From positions 17,502-81,501 of the forward strand of contig NZ_JADKPV010000008.1 in assembly GCF_015351395.1 (NCBI RefSeq): a DNA stretch of 64,000 nucleotides, read 5' to 3'. Positions 15,049 to 24,008 of the stretch are shown one piece after another. A program made the position numbers and the translations under genes. The DNA is from Savagea serpentis (GTDB taxonomy: Bacteria; Bacillota; Bacilli; Bacillales_A; Planococcaceae). The stretch's first letter is position 1. The number at the start of each line of letters is the position of its first letter. The notes below the pieces were generated by a model. The model had not been told where the DNA came from and did no database searches. It saw only the letters and a list, made by a program, of their open reading frames with translations.

Positions 15049-16974
15049 ATGAAAAAAACAATCGGTATTTTAGCACACGTCGATGCTGGTAAAACGACTT
15101 TCTCTGAACAATTGCTCGTTGCGACCGAATCGATTAAAATGAAAGGTCGCGTCGATGAAAAAACGGCGTTCCTCGACTATCATTCCGTCGAAAGAGAACG
15201 TGGCATTACAGTATTTTCAGATGAGACGACTTTCACTTATCGAGATGCAAAGTACTATTTAATTGACACACCGGGACATCTCGATTTTTCACCCGAAATG
15301 GAACGTTCCATTCAAATGCTCGATTATGCGATTTTAATCATTAGTGCTCCTGATGGTGTTCAAGGCCATACCGAAAGCATTTGGGAACTATTACAACAAT
15401 ACCATATTCCGACATTTATTTTCTTTAATAAAATGGATCAACTACACGCGGACTTTGAAACGGTCTGTACTGAAGCAAGCAGCCGATTACAACGACCACT
15501 CATCTCATATGAACAAGCTTTCAACGACGACATCGTGGAGCAATTGGTAGAAGCGAATGAAGCGTTAATCGAAGCGTTTTTTAACGATACCCTGTCTTTA
15601 CATGATGCGGTTCGGCAATCCATTCAACATCAAAGTACACTATTTTATGGTTCAGGATCTGCCCTTCATGACGAGGGCATTCTTCCCTTCTTCGACTTTT
15701 TTCACACAAATTCCCCCACTTCCTACGACGAAGAAGGCGAAGCGACAGGATTCGTCTATAAAATACGTTATGACGAACAAGGGCAAAAAAACACGTTTAT
15801 TAAATTACAATCCGGCTCATTAGCAGTACGCGATGAAGTGATTATCGGAGATGAACGAGTTAAGATTACTCAATTGCGGTCATATCGAGGTGCTGGATTT
15901 CAACCGGTTCAACGAGCGGAAGCAGGAGAACTCGTTGCGTTGCTCGGAGCTCGTGACACATCCGTTTATGACTGTTTACAAGGAGGACGCAAACAAGTTG
16001 AAGCGACATTTATTCCGACATTGAGAGCGCGCGTCATCGGTCCCGAAACCACTTCACAACACGAACTCGTGAAAGTCTTTCGTCGATTAGATGAGGAAGA
16101 TGATTCTTTACAAGTATTATGGGAACGAGAGAGCGCCGAACTGTACATTCATATTCTCGGACCGATTCAACTTGAAACATTACAACAAACCGTGCGTGAA
16201 CGATTTCAAATCTCTATTTCTTTCGGTGAACCCATCGTCTTATATCGAGAAACCATCGAAGGAAGTACAGTCGGATACGGACATTTCGAGCCACTCCGTC
16301 ATTATGCAGAAGTGCATGTACGCATCAAACAAGCACCTTTGAATTCTGGTATCGAGGTACGTGATGAAACCCATCCGAATGATATGACGAGTGGAAATCG
16401 AACAGAAATTCGAAATGCACTTTTAAAAAAGCCGATCCATAGTATTTTAACAGGCGCTCCGTTAGCGGATGTCTCCATCACATGTATCGCAGGGCGTGGA
16501 CACAATGAGCATTCTTCACCTGGAGATTTTCGACAAGCGACGTGGCGAGCCGTTCGTCAAGGTCTTGAAAAGGCGAAAGTTCGCTTACTCGAGCCGATGT
16601 ACACAATCCAGTTCACAATCCCCGAACAACATATCGGAAAATTAATGACAGACATTCAACAACTGCATGGAACGTGTGAAGCACCTATACAAAGAGGTAC
16701 CTCTCTCATTATCAAAGCTGTCGTTCCCGTCGCCTGTTTTTTACGTTATCCTGAGCAATTTTATTCGTTTACGAAAGGCCTCGGTTCTTTGCGGTTCAAT
16801 GTCACTCACTTCGACTATTGTCACAATGAACAAGAAGTAGTAGAAGCAAGTCATTACGATGCGAATGCTGATCCCCATTTTACATCGAGCTCTATTTTTT
16901 GCGCAAAAGGAGCAGGTTATTCGGTGAGTGGAATGGAAGCAGAAGCGATGATGCATATCGAAAAAGCCGAATGA
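15049..16974 (+). CDS. TetM-like ribosomal protection GTPase (EF-G paralogue)
   Basis: A 641-residue translational GTPase, the length of Tet(M) (about 639). GTPase motifs are all present: AHVDAGKTT at residue 8, RGIT, DTPGHLDF near 72, and NKMD near 127. The EF-G-like domains II-V follow; the segment SSPGDFRQATWRAVRQGLEKA matches the domain IV/V region of ribosomal protection proteins. Classical members expel tetracycline from the ribosome. The sequence departs markedly from Tet(M) in the switch and domain IV regions, so it is a chromosomal homologue whose resistance activity is unproven. AAAGGTGAC precedes the ATG. It is a single-gene unit with a good terminator and sits beside an MFS exporter. 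Confidence 0.85.
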   Translation: MKKTIGILAHVDAGKTTFSEQLLVATESIKMKGRVDEKTAFLDYHSVERERGITVFSDETTFTYRDAKYYLIDTPGHLDFSPEMERSIQMLDYAILIISAPDGVQGHTESIWELLQQYHIPTFIFFNKMDQLHADFETVCTEASSRLQRPLISYEQAFNDDIVEQLVEANEALIEAFFNDTLSLHDAVRQSIQHQSTLFYGSGSALHDEGILPFFDFFHTNSPTSYDEEGEATGFVYKIRYDEQGQKNTFIKLQSGSLAVRDEVIIGDERVKITQLRSYRGAGFQPVQRAEAGELVALLGARDTSVYDCLQGGRKQVEATFIPTLRARVIGPETTSQHELVKVFRRLDEEDDSLQVLWERESAELYIHILGPIQLETLQQTVRERFQISISFGEPIVLYRETIEGSTVGYGHFEPLRHYAEVHVRIKQAPLNSGIEVRDETHPNDMTSGNRTEIRNALLKKPIHSILTGAPLADVSITCIAGRGHNEHSSPGDFRQATWRAVRQGLEKAKVRLLEPMYTIQFTIPEQHIGKLMTDIQQLHGTCEAPIQRGTSLIIKAVVPVACFLRYPEQFYSFTKGLGSLRFNVTHFDYCHNEQEVVEASHYDANADPHFTSSSIFCAKGAGYSVSGMEAEAMMHIEKAE

Positions 16975-16997
16975 CCTAAACATCATTCGGCTTTTCC
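16962..16997. terminator. Bidirectional terminator
   Basis: AAAAGCCGAATGA pairs with TCATTCGGCTTTT across an eight-base loop that contains the TetM-like gene stop region. Confidence 0.85.
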
Positions 16998-17828
16998 TTA
17001 TAAAATTTCTTCCATGTATACTGTTTGTTCTCCAAATTTGCGATATGCCGCATGATCGGTCGGTCCGGGACCATTTAAATAAGGAACCGCGTGAACGATA
17101 CCTGCTGTAATGAACTGTTTCGCTGTCAATACTGCTTCCTTCATCGGTTTTCCTTTCGCAAGTTCCGCTGTAATCGCTGCCGAATACGTGCACCCTGCTC
17201 CATTCGTATGAACCGTATCAATACGAGGAGCGACATAGCGGTACAACGACTGACCATCGTATAAAATATCAACCGCTGGACCGTCTAGACGGCCTCCTTT
17301 TACTAAAACGTATTGTGAACCGTATGCATGAAGTCGACGAGCTGCGTCAATTAAATCTGTTTCTTCTTGCAAAGCATCGAGTGACTCACCTAATAAATAG
17401 GCCGCTTCATACATATTTGGTGTCATAATTGTCGCTTGTGGGAATAAATTTGCTTTCAAAGCTTCTATCGCATTGTCTTTTAACAATTTTGACCCCATTT
17501 TACCAATCATAACAGGATCAATGACGATAGATGAGACGCCACTTTGATTAATTTGCCACGCGACCGCTTCAATAATCTCTTCTGTAAATAACATCCCTGT
17601 CTTTAATGCGTCACAACCGATATCCGTCAACATCGTATAAATTTGTGCTTCAATCGCTTCGACAGACTGTGGGAAAATACCTTGATTCGTTTCAGGGTGC
17701 TTCGCTACGAATGCAGTAATCGCCGCCACCCCATATACGTCTAATTCTTGAAATGTTTTTAAATCCGCTTGAATACCCGCTCCACCTCGTGCAGCAGAAC
17801 CAGCGATTGTCAATGCTCTTTTTTTCAT
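16998..17828 (-). CDS. pdxK: Pyridoxine/hydroxymethylpyrimidine kinase (PdxK/ThiD family)
   Basis: A 276-residue ribokinase-fold kinase that phosphorylates pyridoxine, pyridoxal or hydroxymethylpyrimidine for vitamin B6 or B1 salvage. It shows ALTIAGSAARGGAGIQADLK at the N-terminus, DALKTGM near residue 78, DPVMIGK near 109 and the nucleotide/catalytic loop HTNGAGCTYSAAITAE near 200. It resembles the Bacillus PdxK lineage more than true ThiD. The usual AGSDSSGGAG loop has Asp replaced by Ala and Ser by Arg, an unusual change next to the substrate pocket. No clear Shine-Dalgarno sequence precedes the ATG. The gene is the last in a minus-strand run after acetoacetate-CoA ligase and a 30-codon gene. 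Confidence 0.88.
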   Translation of the reverse strand: MKKRALTIAGSAARGGAGIQADLKTFQELDVYGVAAITAFVAKHPETNQGIFPQSVEAIEAQIYTMLTDIGCDALKTGMLFTEEIIEAVAWQINQSGVSSIVIDPVMIGKMGSKLLKDNAIEALKANLFPQATIMTPNMYEAAYLLGESLDALQEETDLIDAARRLHAYGSQYVLVKGGRLDGPAVDILYDGQSLYRYVAPRIDTVHTNGAGCTYSAAITAELAKGKPMKEAVLTAKQFITAGIVHAVPYLNGPGPTDHAAYRKFGEQTVYMEEIL

Positions 17829-17872
17829 ATGTATGATGCGGCATTACTTATCGTAATACCGCTCCCTTCCTT

Positions 17873-17965
17873 TCACTCCAACAATGATGTACCAAAAAAC
17901 AATAAAGATCCTAATGTAAAAACTATTACTAACATCTGCAATCGTCGTTTACATTTCTCACACAT
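17873..17965 (-). CDS. 30-residue CxxC membrane peptide, unknown
   Basis: An ATG frame of 30 codons between the acetoacetate-CoA ligase and pdxK genes. It starts four bases after the ligase stop codon, with AAGGGAT as a Shine-Dalgarno sequence inside the last ligase codons, which suggests translational coupling. The peptide begins MCEKCKRRLQ, a CxxC pair followed by basic residues, then a hydrophobic segment (MLVIVFTLGSLLFFGTSLL) and ends in Glu. A short cytosolic metal-binding or redox head on a membrane anchor is a reasonable reading. I do not recognise a family. Confidence 0.55.
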   Translation of the reverse strand: MCEKCKRRLQMLVIVFTLGSLLFFGTSLLE

Positions 17966-17969
17966 CGCT

Positions 17970-19997
17970 TTATCCCTTCATCGGTTTAATGACTGTCTCA
18001 TAAAATTCAACATATGGCACTAATGCATCTGGATTACGCATCGCTTCACGGTTTGCAACCTCTTCTATAGCTTCTCCTGACAAAATCCGACGCACGGGGA
18101 CTTCCATCTTTTTATCCGTTAATGTATACGGGATATCGTTCACGACGTACACCATATCTGGCACATGACGCGCCGTATACTGTTCTTGAATACGCTCTTT
18201 CAAAATGTCAGTAGCCGCATCTGTCCATTGTGCTCCACCTTTCAATTTAATGAAAAGTGGCATGTATGACTTCACGTCTCCGATATCGACGTGAACGACG
18301 AGACTATCTTCGATGAGAGGATTCGCTTCTACCGCATGATAAATCTCACTCGTACCGATTCGAACACCTCCACGATTTAACGTAGAGTCTGAACGTCCAT
18401 GCATAATGATAGATCCTGTTTCTTTAATAATTTCAATAAAATCTCCATGTCTCCATACTTTTGGATAAACAGAGAAATAACTCGCTTCATAACGAGCTCC
18501 TGTTGAATCGTCCCATAAATAAAGCGGCATCGACGGCATCGGATTTAAAACGACGAGTTCTCCTACTTCGTCATAAATACGTCTACCCATTTCATCGTAC
18601 GCAAATACTGCAGCACCGAGTGCACGCACTTGAATTTCGCCTGCGCGTACAGGCTCAGTCGGAATAGCTCCTACAAATGCTGAACAAATATCTGTTCCAC
18701 CACTTTGTGACGTCACCCACATATCACGCTTCACATTGTCATAAAGCCAATGGTACACTTCTGGACTCGCAGGTGAACCGCTTAATACAATCGTCTTTAG
18801 CTTTCCAAAATCATATGTTTCATTCGGCTTTTGATTTTGTTTACGCATTAATTGAATGTAAGCGGGACTTGAACCGAACACCGTCGTCTTCGTCTGTTGA
18901 ACCATATCCCAAATCTTCATCTCATCTGGATACGCCGCATGACCATCATATAAAACGATTGCACCTTTCATTAACAAACTGCTCGTCAATAAATTGAACA
19001 TCATCCAACCTGTCGTCGTATAGAAAAACATCGTATCACGATACGTTAAATCGAGATGGAAAGCATTTGCCTTGTACATTTCCAATAAAATACCACCGTG
19101 TGTATGTACCATCCCTTTCGGCTTTCCTGTCGTACCTGAAGAATACAAAATCCAAAGTTGATCGTTAAATTTCATCTGTTCAAATTGGAAATCTTCGAGC
19201 GCAATCGGAGACGTATTCATAATTTCTGGCCATAAATGAATGTAATCATTTTTCGGCGCTGCAAAAACATATGGGACGAAAATAATTCCTTCGACTGATG
19301 GGAGCTGAGCTTTCATTTGACGCACTTCTTCACGGCGATCGTACTGAATGCCTTTATATGTGTAACCTCCAACAGCGATAATTAACTTCGGTTTCACTTG
19401 TCCGAAGCGCGCCATTGCACTTTCTAATCCAAAGTCAGGAGATACACTCGTCCAAATGGCTCCGACACTCGCTGTCGCTAAAAGTGAAACGACCGCTTCA
19501 TAAATATTGGGCAAATAGCCTGCGACACGATCTCCTTTACGAATGCCATGTTCGCGTAAATACGTCGCTAATTTTAAAACGTCATTCGTCAACTCTCTCC
19601 ACGTTTTGACGACATCTGTTCTCGTTTCCGACTTCGAATAAATCGCGATTCGTGAAAGATCAGCATCTTTTAAAATATGTTCCGCATAGTTCGCATGCGC
19701 TCCTTCAAACCATTTCGTCTTCGGCATTTGCTTCGTCGACATGACGGACTCATATGCTTCCTCGTGGTCAAATGGAAAGTACTCGTAAATAGACTGCCAA
19801 AAATCTTCCATCTCTTCGACAGACCATTGCCATAATTGCTCATAACTTTTAAAATTCAGTTGTTTTTCTTCGCCTAACCAATTCATATATTTCGTAATGT
19901 TGGCGTTTTTTTTCGTCTTATCGTCTGCACTCCATAAATACGTTCCTTCTCGAATTTCTTCAATTGGCGGTAACTTCGGTAGCCTTTTTCTAGACAT
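17970..19997 (-). CDS. Acetoacetate-CoA ligase
   Basis: A 675-residue adenylate-forming enzyme that activates acetoacetate to acetoacetyl-CoA with ATP. The AMP-binding P-loop LYSSGTTGKPKGMVHTHGG lies near residue 285; TTTGWMMFN near 328 and the later YLWDDSTGARYEASYF, RHGDF and NRGGVRIGT segments are characteristic of acetoacetate-CoA ligases, together with an N-terminal WSVEEMEDFW region. A GGAGGAAGATATAG site precedes the ATG. It follows the VOC gene closely and probably shares its transcript. With the CoA-transferase gene near 8 kb it suggests use of short-chain keto-acids or ketone bodies. Confidence 0.93.
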   Translation of the reverse strand: MSRKRLPKLPPIEEIREGTYLWSADDKTKKNANITKYMNWLGEEKQLNFKSYEQLWQWSVEEMEDFWQSIYEYFPFDHEEAYESVMSTKQMPKTKWFEGAHANYAEHILKDADLSRIAIYSKSETRTDVVKTWRELTNDVLKLATYLREHGIRKGDRVAGYLPNIYEAVVSLLATASVGAIWTSVSPDFGLESAMARFGQVKPKLIIAVGGYTYKGIQYDRREEVRQMKAQLPSVEGIIFVPYVFAAPKNDYIHLWPEIMNTSPIALEDFQFEQMKFNDQLWILYSSGTTGKPKGMVHTHGGILLEMYKANAFHLDLTYRDTMFFYTTTGWMMFNLLTSSLLMKGAIVLYDGHAAYPDEMKIWDMVQQTKTTVFGSSPAYIQLMRKQNQKPNETYDFGKLKTIVLSGSPASPEVYHWLYDNVKRDMWVTSQSGGTDICSAFVGAIPTEPVRAGEIQVRALGAAVFAYDEMGRRIYDEVGELVVLNPMPSMPLYLWDDSTGARYEASYFSVYPKVWRHGDFIEIIKETGSIIMHGRSDSTLNRGGVRIGTSEIYHAVEANPLIEDSLVVHVDIGDVKSYMPLFIKLKGGAQWTDAATDILKERIQEQYTARHVPDMVYVVNDIPYTLTDKKMEVPVRRILSGEAIEEVANREAMRNPDALVPYVEFYETVIKPMKG

Positions 19998-20030
19998 CTA
20001 TATCTTCCTCCAACCATTTTGTTTTATTTC

Positions 20031-20873
20031 TTATCCTTTCAACCAATACATATTGCCTGAAGGATCTTTCACTTCATATCCATTCTGTGCGGTAGAAACA
20101 GAAAAATCAGCTTCTCTTAGACGCTGTACAGCCTCTTCTAAAGCTTCATTATTTTTAAATTGCATAACAGCTCCACGCAATCCGATTGTTTCTGATGCAG
20201 GAGTTGGAATATTCGTACCGTTCCATACATTCACTGCAATATGATGATGATAACCTTCTGTCGACATGAATAATGCGGTAGGTAACTCAGCAACGACTTG
20301 AAAACCGAGCGTTTCATAAAATTGACGCGCATCTTCTAATTGTGAAACATGTAAATGGAGGTGTCCCATTTTCGTACCTTCTGGTAAACCATTCCACGCT
20401 TCTCCTTCACTTAACTGCAATAGTTGAGCATGGTCTAACTTCAATGTCGACATCGTCACATAGCCACTTTCCCACGTCCACATATCCGAATCGATATCTG
20501 CATAAATTTCAATCCCGTTTCCTTCTGGATCTGATAAATAGAGCGCTTCGCTCACGATGTGATCGGCTGCTCCTAGTGGAATTTTAAGGTTAATGAAATG
20601 GCGCAATACTACTCCTAAATCACGAGCAGTCGGCACTAATATCGCAAAGTGATATAAACCTGTTTCCCTATGTTGTTTCGGTTTCACAGCTTCCGGAGCA
20701 TGTAATGTTAAAAATGCTTCTTCTCCTACCCCTAACATGGCAGTGTTGGCAGATTGTTCTAAAACGTGTAATCCGATTACATTTTCATAAAATTGAACCA
20801 TTTTCGTTAAATCGCTTACATTCAAATGTACATGTGAAATAAATGTTGCTTCTCCTGTATGAAAATTTTTCAT
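20031..20873 (-). CDS. Two-domain VOC family dioxygenase-like protein (CatE-type)
   Basis: A 280-residue protein with two vicinal-oxygen-chelate domains, residues 12-125 and 160-275. The metal-site pattern HVHLNVSDLTKMVQFYENVIG begins the first and HLHLHVSQLEDARQFYETLGF the second; ALYLSDPEGNGIEIYAD completes the first site. This is the layout of CatE (YfiE) catechol-2,3-dioxygenase-like proteins and of some thiol-conjugate lyases. Substrate unknown. The ATG at 20873 has AAAGGAA nine bases before it; a GTG three codons upstream overlaps that site. It lies between the LysR gene and the acetoacetate-CoA ligase gene. Confidence 0.85.
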   Translation of the reverse strand: MKNFHTGEATFISHVHLNVSDLTKMVQFYENVIGLHVLEQSANTAMLGVGEEAFLTLHAPEAVKPKQHRETGLYHFAILVPTARDLGVVLRHFINLKIPLGAADHIVSEALYLSDPEGNGIEIYADIDSDMWTWESGYVTMSTLKLDHAQLLQLSEGEAWNGLPEGTKMGHLHLHVSQLEDARQFYETLGFQVVAELPTALFMSTEGYHHHIAVNVWNGTNIPTPASETIGLRGAVMQFKNNEALEEAVQRLREADFSVSTAQNGYEVKDPSGNMYWLKG

Positions 20874-20927
20874 TTTAAACACATTCCTTTCTTTCTAGTA
20901 TACTCCTTTCCCTTCTTTTTTGGCGTT

Positions 20928-21818
20928 CTAACTCACTGGATGTATTACAATATTGTAAAATCGTTCCGCTGCTGGAGATAATGCAACCGTATTTAAATAA
21001 CAAATCCCGATTTGCCTTTGGGGAATCGGTTCTTCTAATTGTACTTCTCGTAAACTTCCTTCTCGGAAATATTCCGTCGCAAATTCTCTCGTCACTGCTG
21101 CCACTCCAAAATTCGTCTTTGCAAATTGCAAAAGCAAATCATGAGAACCTAATTCAAACTCCGGCTCAATATCGACGCCTTTCAATTTTAAATACGATTC
21201 GACATATTGGCGTGAATTTGATTTCCTTTCCAACATAATTAAAGGGAGTTTCGCTAGTTGTTCATACGTGACGACACCTTCTAAAAGTTTTTGATATTTT
21301 TCACCGTATACGAATACATCTTGCACATCAAACGTCGGAACAATCGCCAACTGTTCATCTTCAATCGGCAAATTGCAAAGGGCAATATCTAAATCTCCTT
21401 GCTTTAACAATTGTCTCAATTCATTTGTCGTACCATTTTCTAAACGAAATTTAATATTCGGATACAAACGATGAAACTGCGCTAAATACGGCATTAAATA
21501 ATAACGAGAAATCGCATCCCCTACACCAATCGCTAACTCTCCATAGGCAACACCTTTTAATTCGTCTAATTTGCGCTCTCCGGCTTCTAATAAGTGAATG
21601 GCAGATTGCGCATATTCATACAGTAACTCGCCTTCTTTCGTTAAATGAACTCCTTTTGTCGTTCGATTAAATAAACGAACTTCCAATTGCTCTTCTAATT
21701 GACGAATCGATTGACTGACAGCAGGTTGCGTTAAATAAAGAGCTTCTGCTGCTTTAGAGAAACTAGCGTATTTCCCCACTTCATAAAAAATACGATATAG
21801 ATCTAACTTAATAATCAT
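20928..21818 (-). CDS. LysR-family transcriptional regulator
   Basis: A 296-residue regulator. Residues 1-62 are the winged helix-turn-helix (FSKAAEALYLTQPAVSQSIRQLEEQLEVRLFNR) and residues 88-290 the periplasmic-binding-protein-like effector domain. The ATG at 21818 follows AAGGAG; a GTG two codons upstream is in the site itself. It is divergent from the CofE-like gene across a 114-base gap and is upstream of the VOC-ligase genes, so it may control either or both. The effector is unknown. Confidence 0.92.
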   Translation of the reverse strand: MIIKLDLYRIFYEVGKYASFSKAAEALYLTQPAVSQSIRQLEEQLEVRLFNRTTKGVHLTKEGELLYEYAQSAIHLLEAGERKLDELKGVAYGELAIGVGDAISRYYLMPYLAQFHRLYPNIKFRLENGTTNELRQLLKQGDLDIALCNLPIEDEQLAIVPTFDVQDVFVYGEKYQKLLEGVVTYEQLAKLPLIMLERKSNSRQYVESYLKLKGVDIEPEFELGSHDLLLQFAKTNFGVAAVTREFATEYFREGSLREVQLEEPIPQRQIGICYLNTVALSPAAERFYNIVIHPVS

Positions 21819-21834
21819 AAGCACTCCTTATACC

Positions 21835-21883
21835 ACTTATAGAATATATTAATTTTACTTATAGCATGAAAGTACGGTATAGT
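21835..21883. promoter_or_regulatory. Divergent promoter region with candidate LysR sites
   Basis: ACTTATAG occurs at 21835-21842 and 21857-21864, 22 bases apart (two helical turns). TATAGT at 21878-21883 can serve as the -10 of the CofE-like gene. Direct repeats in this position fit a LysR operator. Confidence 0.4.
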
Positions 21884-21932
21884 ACAAGTGTACAAAATTG
21901 TCATTTATTCAATTTGAAGGAGCGATTTTATA

Positions 21933-23123
21933 ATGGAACGAGTAGTAGGAACAGTCTCAAGAGGTCTCCGTTGCCCAATTATTCATGAAGGTGACGACAT
22001 TGAACAAATCGTCGTCGACAGTGTTTTAAAAGCTGCAGAAGTGGAAGGGTTTGAAATTCGCGATCGCGACATCGTTTCAATTACGGAATCCATCGTCGCT
22101 CGTGCTCAAGGTAATTACGCAACAATTGATCAAATTGCACAAGATGTGCACGCAAAATTTAAAGATGAAACAATCGGAGTTATTTTCCCAATTTTAAGCC
22201 GTAACCGCTTTTCGAACATTTTACGAGGCGTGGCAAAAGGTTCTAAAAAAGTTGTCATCATGCTTAGCTATCCCGCGGATGAAGTCGGTAACCATTTGAT
22301 TAGTTTAGACCAATTAGATGCAAAAGGCGTAAACCCGTGGACAGACGTTTTAACAGAAGCAGAATTCCGTGAATTATTCGGATATCAAAAACATACATTC
22401 ACTGGCGTCGACTACATCGAATATTATCGTTCGCTCGTTGAAGAATACGGCACAGAATGTGAAATTATTTTCTCTCAAAAACCAAAAACAATTTTAAAAT
22501 ATACGAAGCATGTGCTCACATGTGATATTCATACACGTTTCCGTACGAAGCGCATTTTAGAAGATAATGGTGCTGAACTCGTACACACATTGGATGATAT
22601 TTTAGCACAGTCTGTTGACGGCAGTGGCTATAACGAACAGTTCGGCTTACTCGGATCGAACAAATCGACAGATGATGGTTTGAAATTATTCCCACGCGAC
22701 TGCCAACCAGTCGTCGACAACATTCAAAAGATGTTGAAAGAAGCGACTGGCAAACAAGTCGAAGTGATGGTTTATGGAGATGGAGCATTTAAAGACCCTG
22801 CGGGGAAAATTTGGGAGCTCGCTGATCCAGTCGTTTCTCCTGCTTTCACAGCAGGTCTTGAAGGAAAACCGAATGAAGTGAAGCTTAAATATTTAGCCGA
22901 TAACAACTTCGCTCATTTAGAAGGCGATGCTTTAAATGAAGCTTTACACGAATTTATTCAAAATAAAGACGAAGATTTAACAGGTGCGATTGAAGCTCAA
23001 GGAACGACACCTCGTCGTTTAACTGATTTAATCGGTTCTCTCTCTGACCTTACTTCCGGCAGTGGAGATAAAGGGACACCAATCGTCTACATTCAAGGAT
23101 ATTTCGATAACTTCACACATTAA
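21933..23123 (+). CDS. Coenzyme F420-0:L-glutamate ligase-like protein (CofE family)
   Basis: A 396-residue protein of the CofE/F420_ligase fold. The N-terminal part runs through PIIHEGDDIEQIVVDSVLKA, RDRDIVSITESIVARAQGNY and a GVIFPILSRNRFS segment, all typical of the Firmicutes branch of this family; the mid-region VMVYGDGAFKDPAGKIWELADPV and the C-terminal GTTPRRLTDLIGSLSDLTSGSGDKG are also family-specific. True CofE adds glutamates to coenzyme F420. Most Bacillales do not make F420 and no F420 gene is present here, so the substrate is unknown and may be another amino-acid conjugate. GAAGGAGCG lies before the ATG. Confidence 0.8.
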   Translation: MERVVGTVSRGLRCPIIHEGDDIEQIVVDSVLKAAEVEGFEIRDRDIVSITESIVARAQGNYATIDQIAQDVHAKFKDETIGVIFPILSRNRFSNILRGVAKGSKKVVIMLSYPADEVGNHLISLDQLDAKGVNPWTDVLTEAEFRELFGYQKHTFTGVDYIEYYRSLVEEYGTECEIIFSQKPKTILKYTKHVLTCDIHTRFRTKRILEDNGAELVHTLDDILAQSVDGSGYNEQFGLLGSNKSTDDGLKLFPRDCQPVVDNIQKMLKEATGKQVEVMVYGDGAFKDPAGKIWELADPVVSPAFTAGLEGKPNEVKLKYLADNNFAHLEGDALNEALHEFIQNKDEDLTGAIEAQGTTPRRLTDLIGSLSDLTSGSGDKGTPIVYIQGYFDNFTH

Positions 23124-23130
23124 TATTCGT

Positions 23131-23165
23131 TCGCAAACGATTTCGTCGTTTGCGATTTTTTTGTT
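23131..23165 (+). terminator. Terminator after the CofE-like gene
   Basis: TCGCAAACGA pairs with TCGTTTGCGA, followed by TTTTTTTG. Confidence 0.85.
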
Positions 23166-23228
23166 ATACTTTCTGTATTGGTACAGATTTTATATTTACT
23201 TTTCAAATATACTATTCGAGGTGAGCTT

Positions 23229-23990
23229 ATGATTGAATGGAAAAAGAGAGACTCTATTATAGCAGGATGGACGATGAAAGATGACACAAAGCCGAGTCAT
23301 TTTTCAATGGCACTTCATACGGGTCATCCACATGTGGATATTATAAAAAATCGGCAAACATTAGCTGAAGCGATTCAATATCCGCTTGAACAATTCGTTT
23401 GTGCCCAACAAACGCACAGTGCGAATGTTCATAAAGTGACATACGAAGATGCAGGTCGTGGCGCTTTTTGTTATGAAGAAGGAATTCCAAGTACGGATGC
23501 ACTTTATACGACTGAATTCGATATCGTTCTTTCCACCTTTGTCGCCGATTGCATTCCACTCCTCTTTTACAACGAACGAGATCATATCATTGGTGCCATT
23601 CACTCAGGTTGGCAAGGTACACTTCAAAACATCGTCGGCACAACATTTGCAACGATTCAAAATAATGAACGACGTAGTATAGAAGACTTTCACGTATTCG
23701 TCGGCCCTTCCATCCAGCAACACAATTTCGAAGTTGACCGCGATGTATACGAGAAATTCGCAAAACTCGATGATGCTTTACCATTTATTCATTTTAAAGA
23801 AGAAACGAAAAAGTGGCATATCGATACGCGTGGAGTCGTTCAACAACAGCTTATCCAATCTGGCATTCCAGCACATCATCTCCACTTCGACGAGCGTTGC
23901 ACATTCGATACGTCAAATGCTTTTTCTTATCGGCAGAACCGTCAATGCGGCCGTCATCTTGGATTTATCGTCCAAAAGAAAAACGACTAG
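23229..23990 (+). CDS. YfiH/PgeF family (DUF152) purine nucleoside phosphorylase or peptidoglycan-editing protein
   Basis: A 253-residue protein of the laccase-domain (DUF152) family. Metal-binding residues are in QQTHSANVH near residue 62, ADCIPLLF near 106 and HSGWQGT near 126, plus a C-terminal FSYRQNRQCGRHLGFI. Members have been described as polyphenol oxidases, as purine nucleoside phosphorylases with adenosine deaminase activity, and in E. coli as a peptidoglycan-editing factor. GAGGTGAGC precedes the ATG at 23229; the frame continues upstream without a better start. Confidence 0.85.
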   Translation: MIEWKKRDSIIAGWTMKDDTKPSHFSMALHTGHPHVDIIKNRQTLAEAIQYPLEQFVCAQQTHSANVHKVTYEDAGRGAFCYEEGIPSTDALYTTEFDIVLSTFVADCIPLLFYNERDHIIGAIHSGWQGTLQNIVGTTFATIQNNERRSIEDFHVFVGPSIQQHNFEVDRDVYEKFAKLDDALPFIHFKEETKKWHIDTRGVVQQQLIQSGIPAHHLHFDERCTFDTSNAFSYRQNRQCGRHLGFIVQKKND

Positions 23991-24008
23991 AAACTAGTCG
24001 TTTTTTTA
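23981..24008. terminator. Bidirectional terminator
   Basis: AAACGACTAG-AAA-CTAGTCGTTT with a following T run, overlapping the stop codons of the two converging genes. Confidence 0.85.
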
